This document shows, piece by piece, positions 7,740-15,503 of a DNA stretch of 42,859 bases (its first letter is position 1; each line of letters begins with the position of its first letter). This DNA is from Variovorax sp. KBW07 (GTDB taxonomy: Bacteria > Pseudomonadota > Gammaproteobacteria > Burkholderiales > Burkholderiaceae_C). The notes beneath the pieces are model-generated. The model worked only from the letters and a program-made list of their open reading frames with translations, was not told the origin of the DNA and made no database searches. The position numbers and the translations under genes were made by a program. The stretch covers positions 1 through 42,859 of the forward strand of contig NZ_QAJK01000096.1 of assembly GCF_003852515.1 (NCBI RefSeq). Reading direction: 5' to 3'.

Positions 7740-9296
7740 CTATGCAGCAACCGCCATGCGGCCACGCGCCATGCCCAGGCGCGCGGGCGACACGTACTGC
7801 TCGCGGTAGATCTCGAAAGGCAGCGTGTCGGCCGCCTCGATGCGCTTCTGCTCCTGGATCGACTCGGCCGTCATCTGCTCGAACTCGGCCTGTTGCGCGG
7901 CCGAGAACGGCAGCGCCAGCAACGCCGCGCGGGTCTGCTCGGACTGGGCCCGCACGAAGCCGACGAAGGAGTTGCCGTGCTGCTGCTCGATGGCCGCCAG
8001 CACGCGGGCCGACGGCAGGCTGTCGGGGTTTTGCAGCGCGGCCCTGGCGGCGTGTACCGCATCGGCGTGCTGCGTGCCGCCCTGCGCCGCGTCGAGCGCG
8101 GCGGCAATGGGCAGGCACTGCTCGACCAGCTCGATGCCCCAGTCGGTCAGCGTCACTTCGCTGCCGCCGCGCGACAAGCGCAGGCCCGGCTCGCGGCCGC
8201 GTGCGGCGGTCAGGTGCTGGTTGTGGGCCAGGTCGGCAATTTCCTGCGGCGTGTCGTCGGGGCTGTCGCTGAGCAGGCAGTGCAGCAGGAACACGTCGAT
8301 GAAGCGCATGGTCTGCGCATTGATGCCAACGGTCTCGAAGGGGTCGAGGTCCATCAGGCGCACCTCGACGTATTCCACGCCGCGCTCGCGCAGCGCATGC
8401 AGCGGGCGCTCGCCGGGGTTGATCACTCGCTTGGGGCGGATGGTGCCGTAGAACTCGTTCTCGATCTGCAGCAGGCTGGTGCCCAGCTGGTTGTAGTCGC
8501 CGCCCAGGTTGCGGATGCCGATGGACTCGTAGGCCGGCCACGGGCGCGTGAGCGCGTCCTGCAGCGAGGCGCCATAGCCGTCGAGGCTGTTGTAGCTCAC
8601 CGCCAGCGAGGCCTGCGCGTCGCTCTGGTAGCCCAGGCGGCCCATGCGCAGCGAGGTGCCGTGCGGCATGAACATGCTGCCGTCGCCCAGCGGCTGCAGC
8701 TCGTGCGGGCGGCCCGCGACAAAGCTCGAACACAAGGCCGGCGAGGCGCCGAACAGGTACAGCAGCAAAAAGGCGTGGCGGCGGAAGTTGCGGATCAGCG
8801 CGAAGTACTGCTCGCTCGACACATCGGGCAGCGACCAGTTGTAGTGAATGCCCGAAATGGTCTGCATGCGGCGGCCATAGCGGTGGCTCAGGCCCATGCG
8901 GTACACGCTCTTGGCGCGGCCCACGTTCGACGAGCCATAGCGGCCGATCGGAATGGTTTCGTCGGTCGGCAGGCCGCAGGGCATGCTCGACACCCACAGG
9001 CGCTCGTCGCCGAGCGTGTCGAGCACGCGATAGGTGAACTGGTGCACCCGGGTCAGCTCTTCGAGCGCCGATTCGACGCCCGAATGCACGCCCGTGATGA
9101 GCTCGAGCTGCGATTCGCTGAAGTCGGTCGTGATGTGCGGATGCGTGAGCGCGGAACCCAGCGCCAGCGGATGCGGCGTCAGCGCGAGCTTGCCATCCGG
9201 CAGCGCGCGCAGGCTTTCTTTCTCGATCCCGCGTCGCATGCCTTTCAGTCGTGCGGCTGAAAGTGCACCCAACCTCTCCTGCAATCTGTTGCTCAT
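7740..9296 (-). CDS. gshA: Glutamate-cysteine ligase
   Basis: Glutamate-cysteine ligase makes gamma-glutamylcysteine from glutamate, cysteine and ATP, the first step of glutathione synthesis. The 518-residue protein belongs to the E. coli GshA type: MRRGIEKESLR near the N-terminus, TTDFSESQLELIT, then SGIHYNWSLP and the VEVRLMDLDPF metal/substrate region. The length equals that of the E. coli enzyme when the ATG at 9296 is used, which is preceded by GGTGATAAC; a second ATG 18 bases upstream is possible. gshB is not in the window. Nothing near suggests an operon. Confidence 0.95.
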   Translation of the reverse strand: MSNRLQERLGALSAARLKGMRRGIEKESLRALPDGKLALTPHPLALGSALTHPHITTDFSESQLELITGVHSGVESALEELTRVHQFTYRVLDTLGDERLWVSSMPCGLPTDETIPIGRYGSSNVGRAKSVYRMGLSHRYGRRMQTISGIHYNWSLPDVSSEQYFALIRNFRRHAFLLLYLFGASPALCSSFVAGRPHELQPLGDGSMFMPHGTSLRMGRLGYQSDAQASLAVSYNSLDGYGASLQDALTRPWPAYESIGIRNLGGDYNQLGTSLLQIENEFYGTIRPKRVINPGERPLHALRERGVEYVEVRLMDLDPFETVGINAQTMRFIDVFLLHCLLSDSPDDTPQEIADLAHNQHLTAARGREPGLRLSRGGSEVTLTDWGIELVEQCLPIAAALDAAQGGTQHADAVHAARAALQNPDSLPSARVLAAIEQQHGNSFVGFVRAQSEQTRAALLALPFSAAQQAEFEQMTAESIQEQKRIEAADTLPFEIYREQYVSPARLGMARGRMAVAA

Positions 9297-9394
9297 ATTG
9301 TTATCACCCATCAATCTTCTGAGGGGCTGGAAGGTAGCACGGGCGCGCGGGCACTGCTCGTGCAGGGAATCCCGGGGTTGGTTACCCTGTGAGG

Positions 9395-9415
9395 CGCTAC
9401 ATTTTTGATAGCTGA
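9395..9415. repeat. Short hairpin repeat, copy 2 (GCTA-catttttGA-TAGC)
   Basis: CGCTACATTTTTGATAGCTGA matches copy 1 at 3359-3379 in all but four or so positions and keeps the GATAGCTGA core. It lies in the 165-base gap between the gshA start and the end of the monooxygenase-fold gene. Confidence 0.45.
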
Positions 9416-9461
9416 CGACAGGTTCGGCATGGTCGTTCGCCGGTTGTCTGGTGTGCGCGAT

Positions 9462-9779
9462 TCAGGCCTTGGCGCGGCCCGCCGACAGGTCGATCTCTTC
9501 CGACTGGTAGACGTGGATCTCGGGCGCGCCGTCGGCCATGGCGGCCAGCGCCTTGCCGAAGGCGCGCGAGGCATCGACGCGAAAGTGCGCCTGCAGCGTG
9601 GCCATGTCGCTCCAGCGCTCCACGAAAGTCAGGCGCAGCGGGTCTTGCACGTCGGTCGTGACTTCGTGCGAGATGCAGCCGGGCTCGGCGCGCGAGCGCA
9701 GCACGTGCTCCACGCTGATGGCCAGCATTGCCTGCAGGGTGTCGGGCTTGGCGAGGGCGTGTCCGATGACGAGGATCAT
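9462..9779 (-). CDS. ABM-fold (antibiotic biosynthesis monooxygenase-like) protein
   Basis: A 105-residue protein with the ferredoxin-like ABM fold: MILVIGHALAKPDTLQAML, then RAEPGCISHEVTTDVQDP and LTFVERWSDMATLQAHF. The family includes quinol monooxygenases (YgiN) and heme-degrading enzymes, but most members are uncharacterised and no catalytic residues can be assigned. A strong ribosome-binding site (AAGGAGACAGG) precedes the ATG. The carboxylesterase gene ends 74 bases upstream on the same strand, so the two are probably co-transcribed. Confidence 0.85.
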   Translation of the reverse strand: MILVIGHALAKPDTLQAMLAISVEHVLRSRAEPGCISHEVTTDVQDPLRLTFVERWSDMATLQAHFRVDASRAFGKALAAMADGAPEIHVYQSEEIDLSAGRAKA

Positions 9780-9853
9780 TTGCCTGTCTCCTTCTCTTGT
9801 CTCGTGGGTATCGCGAATCTCGTGGTTCTCGTGGACTGGCCGCGACGGCCCGC

Positions 9854-10516
9854 TCAGCCCAGCACGCGCAGCAGGAAGCGGTTCAGGTCGGCCACTTCTT
9901 CCATGCAGACCGAATGCGCCATCGAGTACTCGTGCCATTCGACGGTATAGCCCAAAGCGGCCAGCGCGTCGCGCGATTGCAGTGCCCGGGCAATGGGCAC
10001 CATGGGGTCTTGCCGGCCATGGCCGAGGAACACCGGCGTGTCGTGGTTGGCCGCGTGGCGTTCGGCCGCGGTGCTGGCCGCCAGCGGCAACCAGCCCGAC
10101 AGGCCGACGATGCCGCCCAGCCGCTCGGTGTGGCGCAGGCCGGTCAGCAGCGCCATGGCGCAGCCCTGCGAAAAGCCCGCCACCACGATGCGGCTGGCGG
10201 CAATGCCACGGGCCTTTTCGTTGGCGATGACGGCCTCGATGGCGGCCTGCGAGCGGCGCAGGCCGGCGGCGTCTTCCCGCACATTGAAATCGGCCGCCGC
10301 AATGTCGAACCAGGCCGGCATCTGGTAGCCGTTGTTCAGCGTGACCGGGATCACCGGCGCGTTGGGGAACACGAAGCGCACCGGGCCCACGGCCGACAGG
10401 TCGAGCTCGCCGGCAATGGGCACGAAGTCGTTGCCGTCGGCGCCAAGGCCGTGCATCAGGACCACCGTGGCGGTGGGGTTCGGGGCGGTTTCGATTTCGA
10501 TGGGAGGACGGGACAT
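9854..10516 (-). CDS. Carboxylesterase/acyl-protein thioesterase-type alpha/beta hydrolase
   Basis: A 220-residue alpha/beta hydrolase of the phospholipase/carboxylesterase family (EstB-like, human APT1-like). The catalytic triad is visible: nucleophile Ser116 in GFSQG, Asp170 in GRQDPMVP and His201 in SMAHSV. The oxyanion region is LMHGLGADGNDF (20-31). Substrates in this family are short acyl esters or thioesters. It lacks a signal peptide, so it is cytoplasmic. Confidence 0.93.
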   Translation of the reverse strand: MSRPPIEIETAPNPTATVVLMHGLGADGNDFVPIAGELDLSAVGPVRFVFPNAPVIPVTLNNGYQMPAWFDIAAADFNVREDAAGLRRSQAAIEAVIANEKARGIAASRIVVAGFSQGCAMALLTGLRHTERLGGIVGLSGWLPLAASTAAERHAANHDTPVFLGHGRQDPMVPIARALQSRDALAALGYTVEWHEYSMAHSVCMEEVADLNRFLLRVLG

Positions 10517-10637
10517 GGTCGGGCAAAGGTATTCAAGAACGCGGATGACCAGACCTTAGCGCATTCGGGCGGTCGGCTGACTTGCGCGGCGCTCCTTCGC
10601 GCCCAAGATGGGCTGAAACAAAAGGAAAGAGAACCAC

Positions 10638-10946
10638 GTGAGCCATTCCCCTCCCCTGGTCGAAACCAGACTGTCCGGCGTGGTGCTGGTCTGCGGCGAT
10701 TGCGAAGAGCGCGGCGACGGCCCCACGAAACTGAAGGCCAGGCAGGTCCGCAAGGAACTCAGGCGCGACCTGGTGCATTTGCCCGGGCGCCTGCGCGTGG
10801 TGCAGTCGAGTTGCCTCGGCCTGTGCCCGAAGAAGGCCATGGCGCTGGTCGCTGTGGCTGGCGGACAGGCACCGCTGGCCGCCGAGGTCTGCCGCGACGA
10901 AGACGTCGAAGCCTTCGCCAAGGCGCTGGCCAGGTCGGTGCGTTAG
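10638..10946 (+). CDS. Thioredoxin-like [2Fe-2S] ferredoxin family protein
   Basis: A 102-residue protein with the thioredoxin-like [2Fe-2S] pattern: Cys19 and Cys22 in LVCGDCEERGDGP and a second pair, Cys59 and Cys63, in SSCLGLCPKKA. Such proteins carry a cluster and serve as small electron carriers; many are known only from genomes. The start is GTG at 10638, with AAGGAAAGAG upstream, and no in-frame ATG comes before the motif. It is divergent from the carboxylesterase gene with 121 bases between. Confidence 0.82.
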   Translation: MSHSPPLVETRLSGVVLVCGDCEERGDGPTKLKARQVRKELRRDLVHLPGRLRVVQSSCLGLCPKKAMALVAVAGGQAPLAAEVCRDEDVEAFAKALARSVR

Positions 10947-10970
10947 CCGGGCCGGTCGATCGTTACTCGG

Positions 10971-11960
10971 CTACTCGGCCTTGATGCCGACCGCCTTCAC
11001 GATCTGCGCATAGCGCTCGTACTCGGCATTCACCTGCGTCTGGAATTGGCGCTGCGGGAAGCCAGTGGCCTCGATGCCCTGTGCCGCGAGGTCGGCTCGG
11101 GTGGCAGGCGCTTGCACGACGCGCGCGGCCTCGGCGGCAATGGCATCGATCACCGGCTGCGGCGTGCGCGCCGGCGCGAACAGGCCGAACCACGTGCCCG
11201 AGCGGTAGCCCGCGTAGCTTTCGCCCACGGTCGGCACTTCGGGCAACAGGGCATGGCGTTTTTCGCCGCTGGTGCCCAGGGCCACGAGCTTGCCGGCGCG
11301 AATGTGCTGCAGCGCCGGGCCGACCGCAATGAACATCACATCGACCTGCCCCGCGATCACGTCCTGCATGCCCAGCGGGCCGCCGCGGTACGGAATGTGG
11401 GTGACGTAGATGCCCGTCTTCTGCTTGAGCAGCTCCATGCTGAGCTGCTGCGGGCTGCCGTTGCCGGCCGAGGCGTAGTTGATCTGCCCCGGGCGCGCCT
11501 TCGCGGCGCGCACGAAGTCGGCCACCGTGCGAAAGCCCGTCTTCGGATTGGCGACCAGCACGAAGTCGATCTGCCCGAGCGACACCACCGGCAACAGGTC
11601 GCGCCGCGCGTCGTAGGGCAGGCCCGCCTGGATGTTGGGAAGAATGGTGATCGGCCCGTCGGCGCCCACCAGCAGCGAATAGCCGTCGGGCTGCGCCTTG
11701 GCCAGCCCATCGGCCGCCAGGATGCCCGCGGCGCCGGCGCGGTTGTCGACCACCACCGGCTGCTTCCATTGCTCGGACAGGCGCTGCGCCAGGTAGCGCG
11801 CCAGCACGTCGGGCGAACTGCCGGGCGTGTTCGCGACCGTGATGTGCACGGGCTTCGAGGGATAGGCCGCCGGTTGCTGTGGCTGTGCCTGCGCGGCCAG
11901 GGCGCACAGGGCTCCGAGCCACAGCGCGAGGACCGGTTTCAGCAGGAGATGGGGGCACAT
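10971..11960 (-). CDS. Bug-family periplasmic binding protein (tripartite tricarboxylate transporter type)
   Basis: A 329-residue protein of the Bug/TctC family, abundant in Burkholderiales. It has a signal peptide (residues 1-26, ending AAQAQ), then the typical YPSKPVHITVANTPGSSPDVLARYLAQ and VVVDNRAGAAGILAADGLAKAQPDGY. Bug proteins capture carboxylates or other small organic anions; many are orphans without the two membrane subunits, as here. The ATG at 11960 was preferred to a TTG nine codons upstream. It lies 111 bases downstream of the monooxygenase gene on the same strand and may bind a substrate or product of that cluster. Confidence 0.92.
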   Translation of the reverse strand: MCPHLLLKPVLALWLGALCALAAQAQPQQPAAYPSKPVHITVANTPGSSPDVLARYLAQRLSEQWKQPVVVDNRAGAAGILAADGLAKAQPDGYSLLVGADGPITILPNIQAGLPYDARRDLLPVVSLGQIDFVLVANPKTGFRTVADFVRAAKARPGQINYASAGNGSPQQLSMELLKQKTGIYVTHIPYRGGPLGMQDVIAGQVDVMFIAVGPALQHIRAGKLVALGTSGEKRHALLPEVPTVGESYAGYRSGTWFGLFAPARTPQPVIDAIAAEAARVVQAPATRADLAAQGIEATGFPQRQFQTQVNAEYERYAQIVKAVGIKAE

Positions 11961-12071
11961 GGCAGGGCTTTCGGTTGCGGACGGCAAAGCGCGCGATTCT
12001 GCCGCCCCCTCGCCGCCGCGCGAACGACCCTTTTGTCAGATGCTTAGGTGCATCCGGGCATATGCGGCCCG

Positions 12072-13244
12072 CTAGGCCGGCACGGTGCGCAAGGCGTCCA
12101 GCTCGCGGTAGAAGGCATCGACCTGCTGCTGCGCCGTGGCCTGCATCGCCGTGTTGCGGCGCGCGCAGCTCGCGGCGTCTTCTACAGCGCCCGCCTCACC
12201 CACCTTGCGCGAGGCGTCCTGCACGAACCTGCACATCGGGTAGCGGCGCTTGCCGAAGGCCTGCAGCGTGGGCTCGCCGATGCCATCGGCGGCAAGCATC
12301 TCGGCCAGCACCACGGCGTCTTCCACGGCCATGGCACCGCCCTGCCCCATGAACGGCGTCGAAGCGTGCGCCGCGTCGCCGATCAGCAGCACCCGCCCTG
12401 CATGCCAGGGCAGCGGCGCCTGCACCTCTTCGACCGCGGTGTAGAGCACCTCCGAATCCGCGCCGAGCTGATCGAGGAACTGCCGCGCCGGGCCACCGAA
12501 CTCCGCGAACCGGGCGCGCATCTGCGCGGGCCAGGTCTCCTTCGGATACCAGCGGTCCGCCGGCTCGCTCACCGTGCCGAAGATGTAGAGCTTGTCGTCG
12601 CTGATCGGCATGATGCCCAGCCGCTTGCCGATGCCCATCATCATGATCTTCGCGTCGAGCGCGCGCGGCCGGTCGTGCACGCTGCGCCAGACGCCGAAGC
12701 CGGTGTAGCGCGGCGTCAACGGGCCGCTCACGGCCTCGCGAACCTGCGAGCGGATGCCGTCGGCGCCGACGACCAGATCGAAGCGCTGCGCCGAGCCGTC
12801 GGACAGCGTGACTTCCGCGTGCTCGCCGCCACCGGGCGCATGAAGGGCCGTCACCATCGTTGCGAGCCGGATCTCGACACCGAGCGCGCCGAGGCGGCCG
12901 GCCAGGATGCGATGCATCTCCGCGCGCCGGATGCCCAGGATGGGCACCGCCCCGCCGCTCGACGCCGGATAGAACACGTCGACGATGGGCGCGCCATGGT
13001 GGTCGAGGTAGACGTTGCGCCCGTCCCCGATGCCGAAGCCCGCCTCAAGAATGCGCGGCAGCACGCCGACCCTGCGCAGCGCCTCGAGCCCGTTGCCGTA
13101 GATGAAGATGCCCGAGCTCTGGAAACGCCACTCGGCCTGCTTCTCGACCAGGGTGACGCGAAAGCCCTTGTCCGCCAGCGCGATCGCGGCCGAGCAACCC
13201 GCGATGCCCGCGCCGACGATCAATACCCGTGCCGCCCGCGTCAT
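12072..13244 (-). CDS. FAD-dependent aromatic monooxygenase (PHBH/salicylate hydroxylase class)
   Basis: A 390-residue class A flavoprotein monooxygenase: N-terminal GxGxxG (residues 11-16), Glu34 for ribose binding, the DG motif (GADG, 160-163) and the second FAD motif GDAAHASTPFMGQG (289-302). These enzymes hydroxylate aromatic rings with NAD(P)H and oxygen. Relatives include salicylate, 6-hydroxynicotinate and kynurenine monooxygenases; the exact substrate is not readable. Its ATG overlaps the aminotransferase stop (ATGA), so the two are translated together, which suggests an aromatic acid or amino acid of one pathway. Confidence 0.9.
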   Translation of the reverse strand: MTRAARVLIVGAGIAGCSAAIALADKGFRVTLVEKQAEWRFQSSGIFIYGNGLEALRRVGVLPRILEAGFGIGDGRNVYLDHHGAPIVDVFYPASSGGAVPILGIRRAEMHRILAGRLGALGVEIRLATMVTALHAPGGGEHAEVTLSDGSAQRFDLVVGADGIRSQVREAVSGPLTPRYTGFGVWRSVHDRPRALDAKIMMMGIGKRLGIMPISDDKLYIFGTVSEPADRWYPKETWPAQMRARFAEFGGPARQFLDQLGADSEVLYTAVEEVQAPLPWHAGRVLLIGDAAHASTPFMGQGGAMAVEDAVVLAEMLAADGIGEPTLQAFGKRRYPMCRFVQDASRKVGEAGAVEDAASCARRNTAMQATAQQQVDAFYRELDALRTVPA

Positions 13245-14434
13245 TGCGCGGCCCCGCCCGCACACACGTCGGCCAGTGCTTCGCACACATGCCCGATGTT
13301 CGACGCGTTGAGTCCCGCCACGCAGATGCGCCCCGACGACACCACGTACACGCCGAAGCGCGAGCGCAGCGCCTCGATCTGCGCCGCCGACAGCCCCGAG
13401 TAGCTGAACATGCCGTTCTGCGCGACGAGAAACCCGAAGTCCCGCTCCGGCAAGGCCTCGCCCAGCATGCGGTGCAGGCGCGTTCGCATGTCGCGCATGC
13501 GGCCGCGCATGGCGTCGAGCTCGGTGCGCCACTGGGCGTTCCACGCCGGGTTGGACAAGACCGCCTCCACCAGCGCGGCCCCTTGCGCCGGCGGGCACGA
13601 GTAGCTGCGGCGGATCGCCAGCTTGAGCTGCCCCAGCAACCGCCCCGTGTCGGCCGAGGGCGCATGCACGCTGAGCGCGCCCACTCGCTCGCCGTACAGC
13701 GAGAAGATCTTCGAGAACGAGCTGGCCACCAGGCAGGCAATGCCGCGCCGCACGCATTCGCGCACGGCCCACGCGTCTTCGTCCACGCCATGCGCGAAGC
13801 CCTGGTAGGCCATGTCGAAGAACGGCAGCAGTCCGCGCTGCGCGATCACGTCGAACAGCGCGTGCCACTCGGCCTGCGAAGGGTCGACGCCCGTCGGGTT
13901 GTGGCAGCACGGGTGCAGCAGCACGACGCTGCCGGCCTGCAGCTTGCGCAACGCCGCGACGGCGCCATCGACATCGAAGCGGCCCGTCGCGCCGGCGTAG
14001 TAGGGATAGCTTTCGACACGGAAGCCCGCGCCGCTGAAGATGGCTGCGTGATTGGCCCAGGTCGGATCAGGCATCCAGATCGCGGCCTCGGGCAGCACGC
14101 CCTTGAGAAAGTCCGCGCCGACCTTCAGCGCGCCGGTGCCGGCGACGGTCTGCACCACCACGATGTCGGCGGCGGCTGCCTTGCCGAACACCAGCGCGCG
14201 CACTGCGTCGCGGTAGGCCTCACCGCCTTCTGTCGGCAGGTAGACGCTGGGCCCTCGCGCGCCCACGCCATCCGCGCGCGCCGCGCGCACCGATTCGAGC
14301 ACCGGCACCTGGCCCGCTTCATCGCAGTAGATGCCGATGCCCAGGTTGACCTTGCCGGGCCGCGGATCGGCCTTGTAGACATCGAACAGGCCAAGAATGG
14401 GGTCGTCGGCATACGCGGGCAGGTGATCGAACAC
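13241..14434 (-). CDS. Aromatic/aspartate-type aminotransferase (class I, PLP)
   Basis: A 397-residue class Ia aminotransferase like TyrB/AspC. The PLP-binding Lys242 lies in SSFSKIFSLYGERVG, the HNPTG motif ends at residue 182, Asp207 lies in FFDMAYQGF, and the phosphate-binding Arg250 is present. The length equals that of TyrB. It moves the amino group of aromatic amino acids or aspartate to 2-oxoglutarate. Placed between a tryptophan dioxygenase-like enzyme and a ring hydroxylase, kynurenine or a related amino acid is a plausible substrate (inference); kynurenine transamination would close to kynurenate. Confidence 0.9.
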   Translation of the reverse strand: MFDHLPAYADDPILGLFDVYKADPRPGKVNLGIGIYCDEAGQVPVLESVRAARADGVGARGPSVYLPTEGGEAYRDAVRALVFGKAAAADIVVVQTVAGTGALKVGADFLKGVLPEAAIWMPDPTWANHAAIFSGAGFRVESYPYYAGATGRFDVDGAVAALRKLQAGSVVLLHPCCHNPTGVDPSQAEWHALFDVIAQRGLLPFFDMAYQGFAHGVDEDAWAVRECVRRGIACLVASSFSKIFSLYGERVGALSVHAPSADTGRLLGQLKLAIRRSYSCPPAQGAALVEAVLSNPAWNAQWRTELDAMRGRMRDMRTRLHRMLGEALPERDFGFLVAQNGMFSYSGLSAAQIEALRSRFGVYVVSSGRICVAGLNASNIGHVCEALADVCAGGAAQ

Positions 14435-14479
14435 GAAAGCTCCAGGAGTGATGAAGGAAGAAAGGAAGAGAGGACTGGT

Positions 14480-15415
14480 TCAGAGCTGCGTCCGCACGGA
14501 CCACAGCTCGGGAAAGAAACGGTGATCGACCACGCTGCGCAGCCAGCCCACGCCGGCTGAGCCGCCCGTGCCCGGCTTGAAACCGAGGATGCGCTCGACC
14601 GACACGAAATGCCGCCAGCGGTACTGCGAGAACACGTCGGCAATGTCCATCAGCGCCTCGCCGAGCCGGTACAGATCGTTCTCGGGCGTGGGGTCGCCGT
14701 AGACCCACAGCCACGCCGCCTCGACGCCCGGATTGACCGCATACGGGGCCGACCAGTCGCGCGACAGCGCCTCGGGCGGCATCGCGATGTCGCGGCGGTG
14801 CAGCAGCGCCAGCACGTCGTCGTACAGGCTCGGCGAATGGAGCGCGCGCTCCATGCAGGGCCACACGTCGGGGTTGTTCGCATGGGCGCGTGCCAGCGGC
14901 ACCGACTTGTTGCCCAGGATGAACTCCACATGCCGGTACATGTACGACTGCTGACCCGAGGCGATGCCCAGCGTGTTGCGAAACTGGTTGAACTCGTGCG
15001 GCGTGATGGTCGAGAGCACGTCCCAGGTCTTGCCCAGGAACTCCAGCAGCGCACGCACCCGCGGGGCCAGCTGCAGCGCGCCTGTCACGTCGTCGGCGCT
15101 GATGCGCGCCTGCATGTTGGCCAGCTCGTAGTGCAGGGCCTTGAAGGTCAGCTCCTTGCAGTGCGTGATGCACATGAAGACCATTTCGTCGTGGCCTTCG
15201 CTGCGCATGTGCTGGATGCTCAGCAGCAGGTCGTTGCGCTGGTGCTCCAGGTACGGGTTGCTGCGGCCTTCGAACTGCAGCAGCGGCTCGCCGTCGGTGT
15301 TCTTCACCGTGGCTTCGCGCTGCTGGTCGTCGCCGGACGCAATCGATTTCACGAGCGAGTTTTCGAGCGCCGGGTTGCGCACTTCGGGAATGACTCTTCG
15401 GCGTTGGATGGGCAT
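14480..15415 (-). CDS. Divergent tryptophan 2,3-dioxygenase-like heme enzyme
   Basis: A 311-residue member of the tryptophan 2,3-dioxygenase family, which opens the indole ring to N-formylkynurenine. Family landmarks are kept: HDEMVF with Phe80, then distal His85 (ITHCKELTFK), SGQQSYMYRHVEFILGNK with Tyr160-Arg161 for the carboxylate, the heme-ligand His269 (QYRWRHFVSVERILGF) and GTGGSAGVGWL (282-291). Positions that are nearly invariant elsewhere differ (QHQTYELW has become THCKELTF; SGFQS has become SGQQS), so it is a distant branch and may use another indole. It starts at ATG 15415, inside a strong palindrome. The aminotransferase follows after 45 bases. Confidence 0.85.
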   Translation of the reverse strand: MPIQRRRVIPEVRNPALENSLVKSIASGDDQQREATVKNTDGEPLLQFEGRSNPYLEHQRNDLLLSIQHMRSEGHDEMVFMCITHCKELTFKALHYELANMQARISADDVTGALQLAPRVRALLEFLGKTWDVLSTITPHEFNQFRNTLGIASGQQSYMYRHVEFILGNKSVPLARAHANNPDVWPCMERALHSPSLYDDVLALLHRRDIAMPPEALSRDWSAPYAVNPGVEAAWLWVYGDPTPENDLYRLGEALMDIADVFSQYRWRHFVSVERILGFKPGTGGSAGVGWLRSVVDHRFFPELWSVRTQL

Positions 15416-15440
15416 GCGCCGATTGTTCGGCGCGCATGCC
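15411..15440. promoter_or_regulatory. Long palindrome over the start codon of the dioxygenase-like gene
   Basis: GGCATGCGCCGA (15411-15422) faces TCGGCGCGCATGCC (15427-15440): 12 bases pair, with a 2-base bulge and a 4-base loop. The inner GCGCCGA-TTGT-TCGGCGC is perfect. The ATG of the gene (complement of 15413-15415) lies in the left arm and no ribosome-binding site is visible outside the stem. It could be an operator or an mRNA hairpin that hides the start codon. Confidence 0.5.
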
Positions 15441-15503
15441 GCCGCTTCAACCTCCGGCACGCCGGATTTGGGCACCGATCGTCCGGCCCGGCGGACTCGG
15501 GGT

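Noticed and set aside
12058-12065. GCATATGC palindrome ahead of the Bug protein gene
   Set aside because: An 8-base palindrome alone is expected by chance and no second copy or regulator context supports it.
12072-13910. Apparent 612-residue protein extending the FAD monooxygenase
   Set aside because: The extension is an out-of-frame shadow of the aminotransferase; the flavin-binding start lies at 13244, overlapping the aminotransferase stop.
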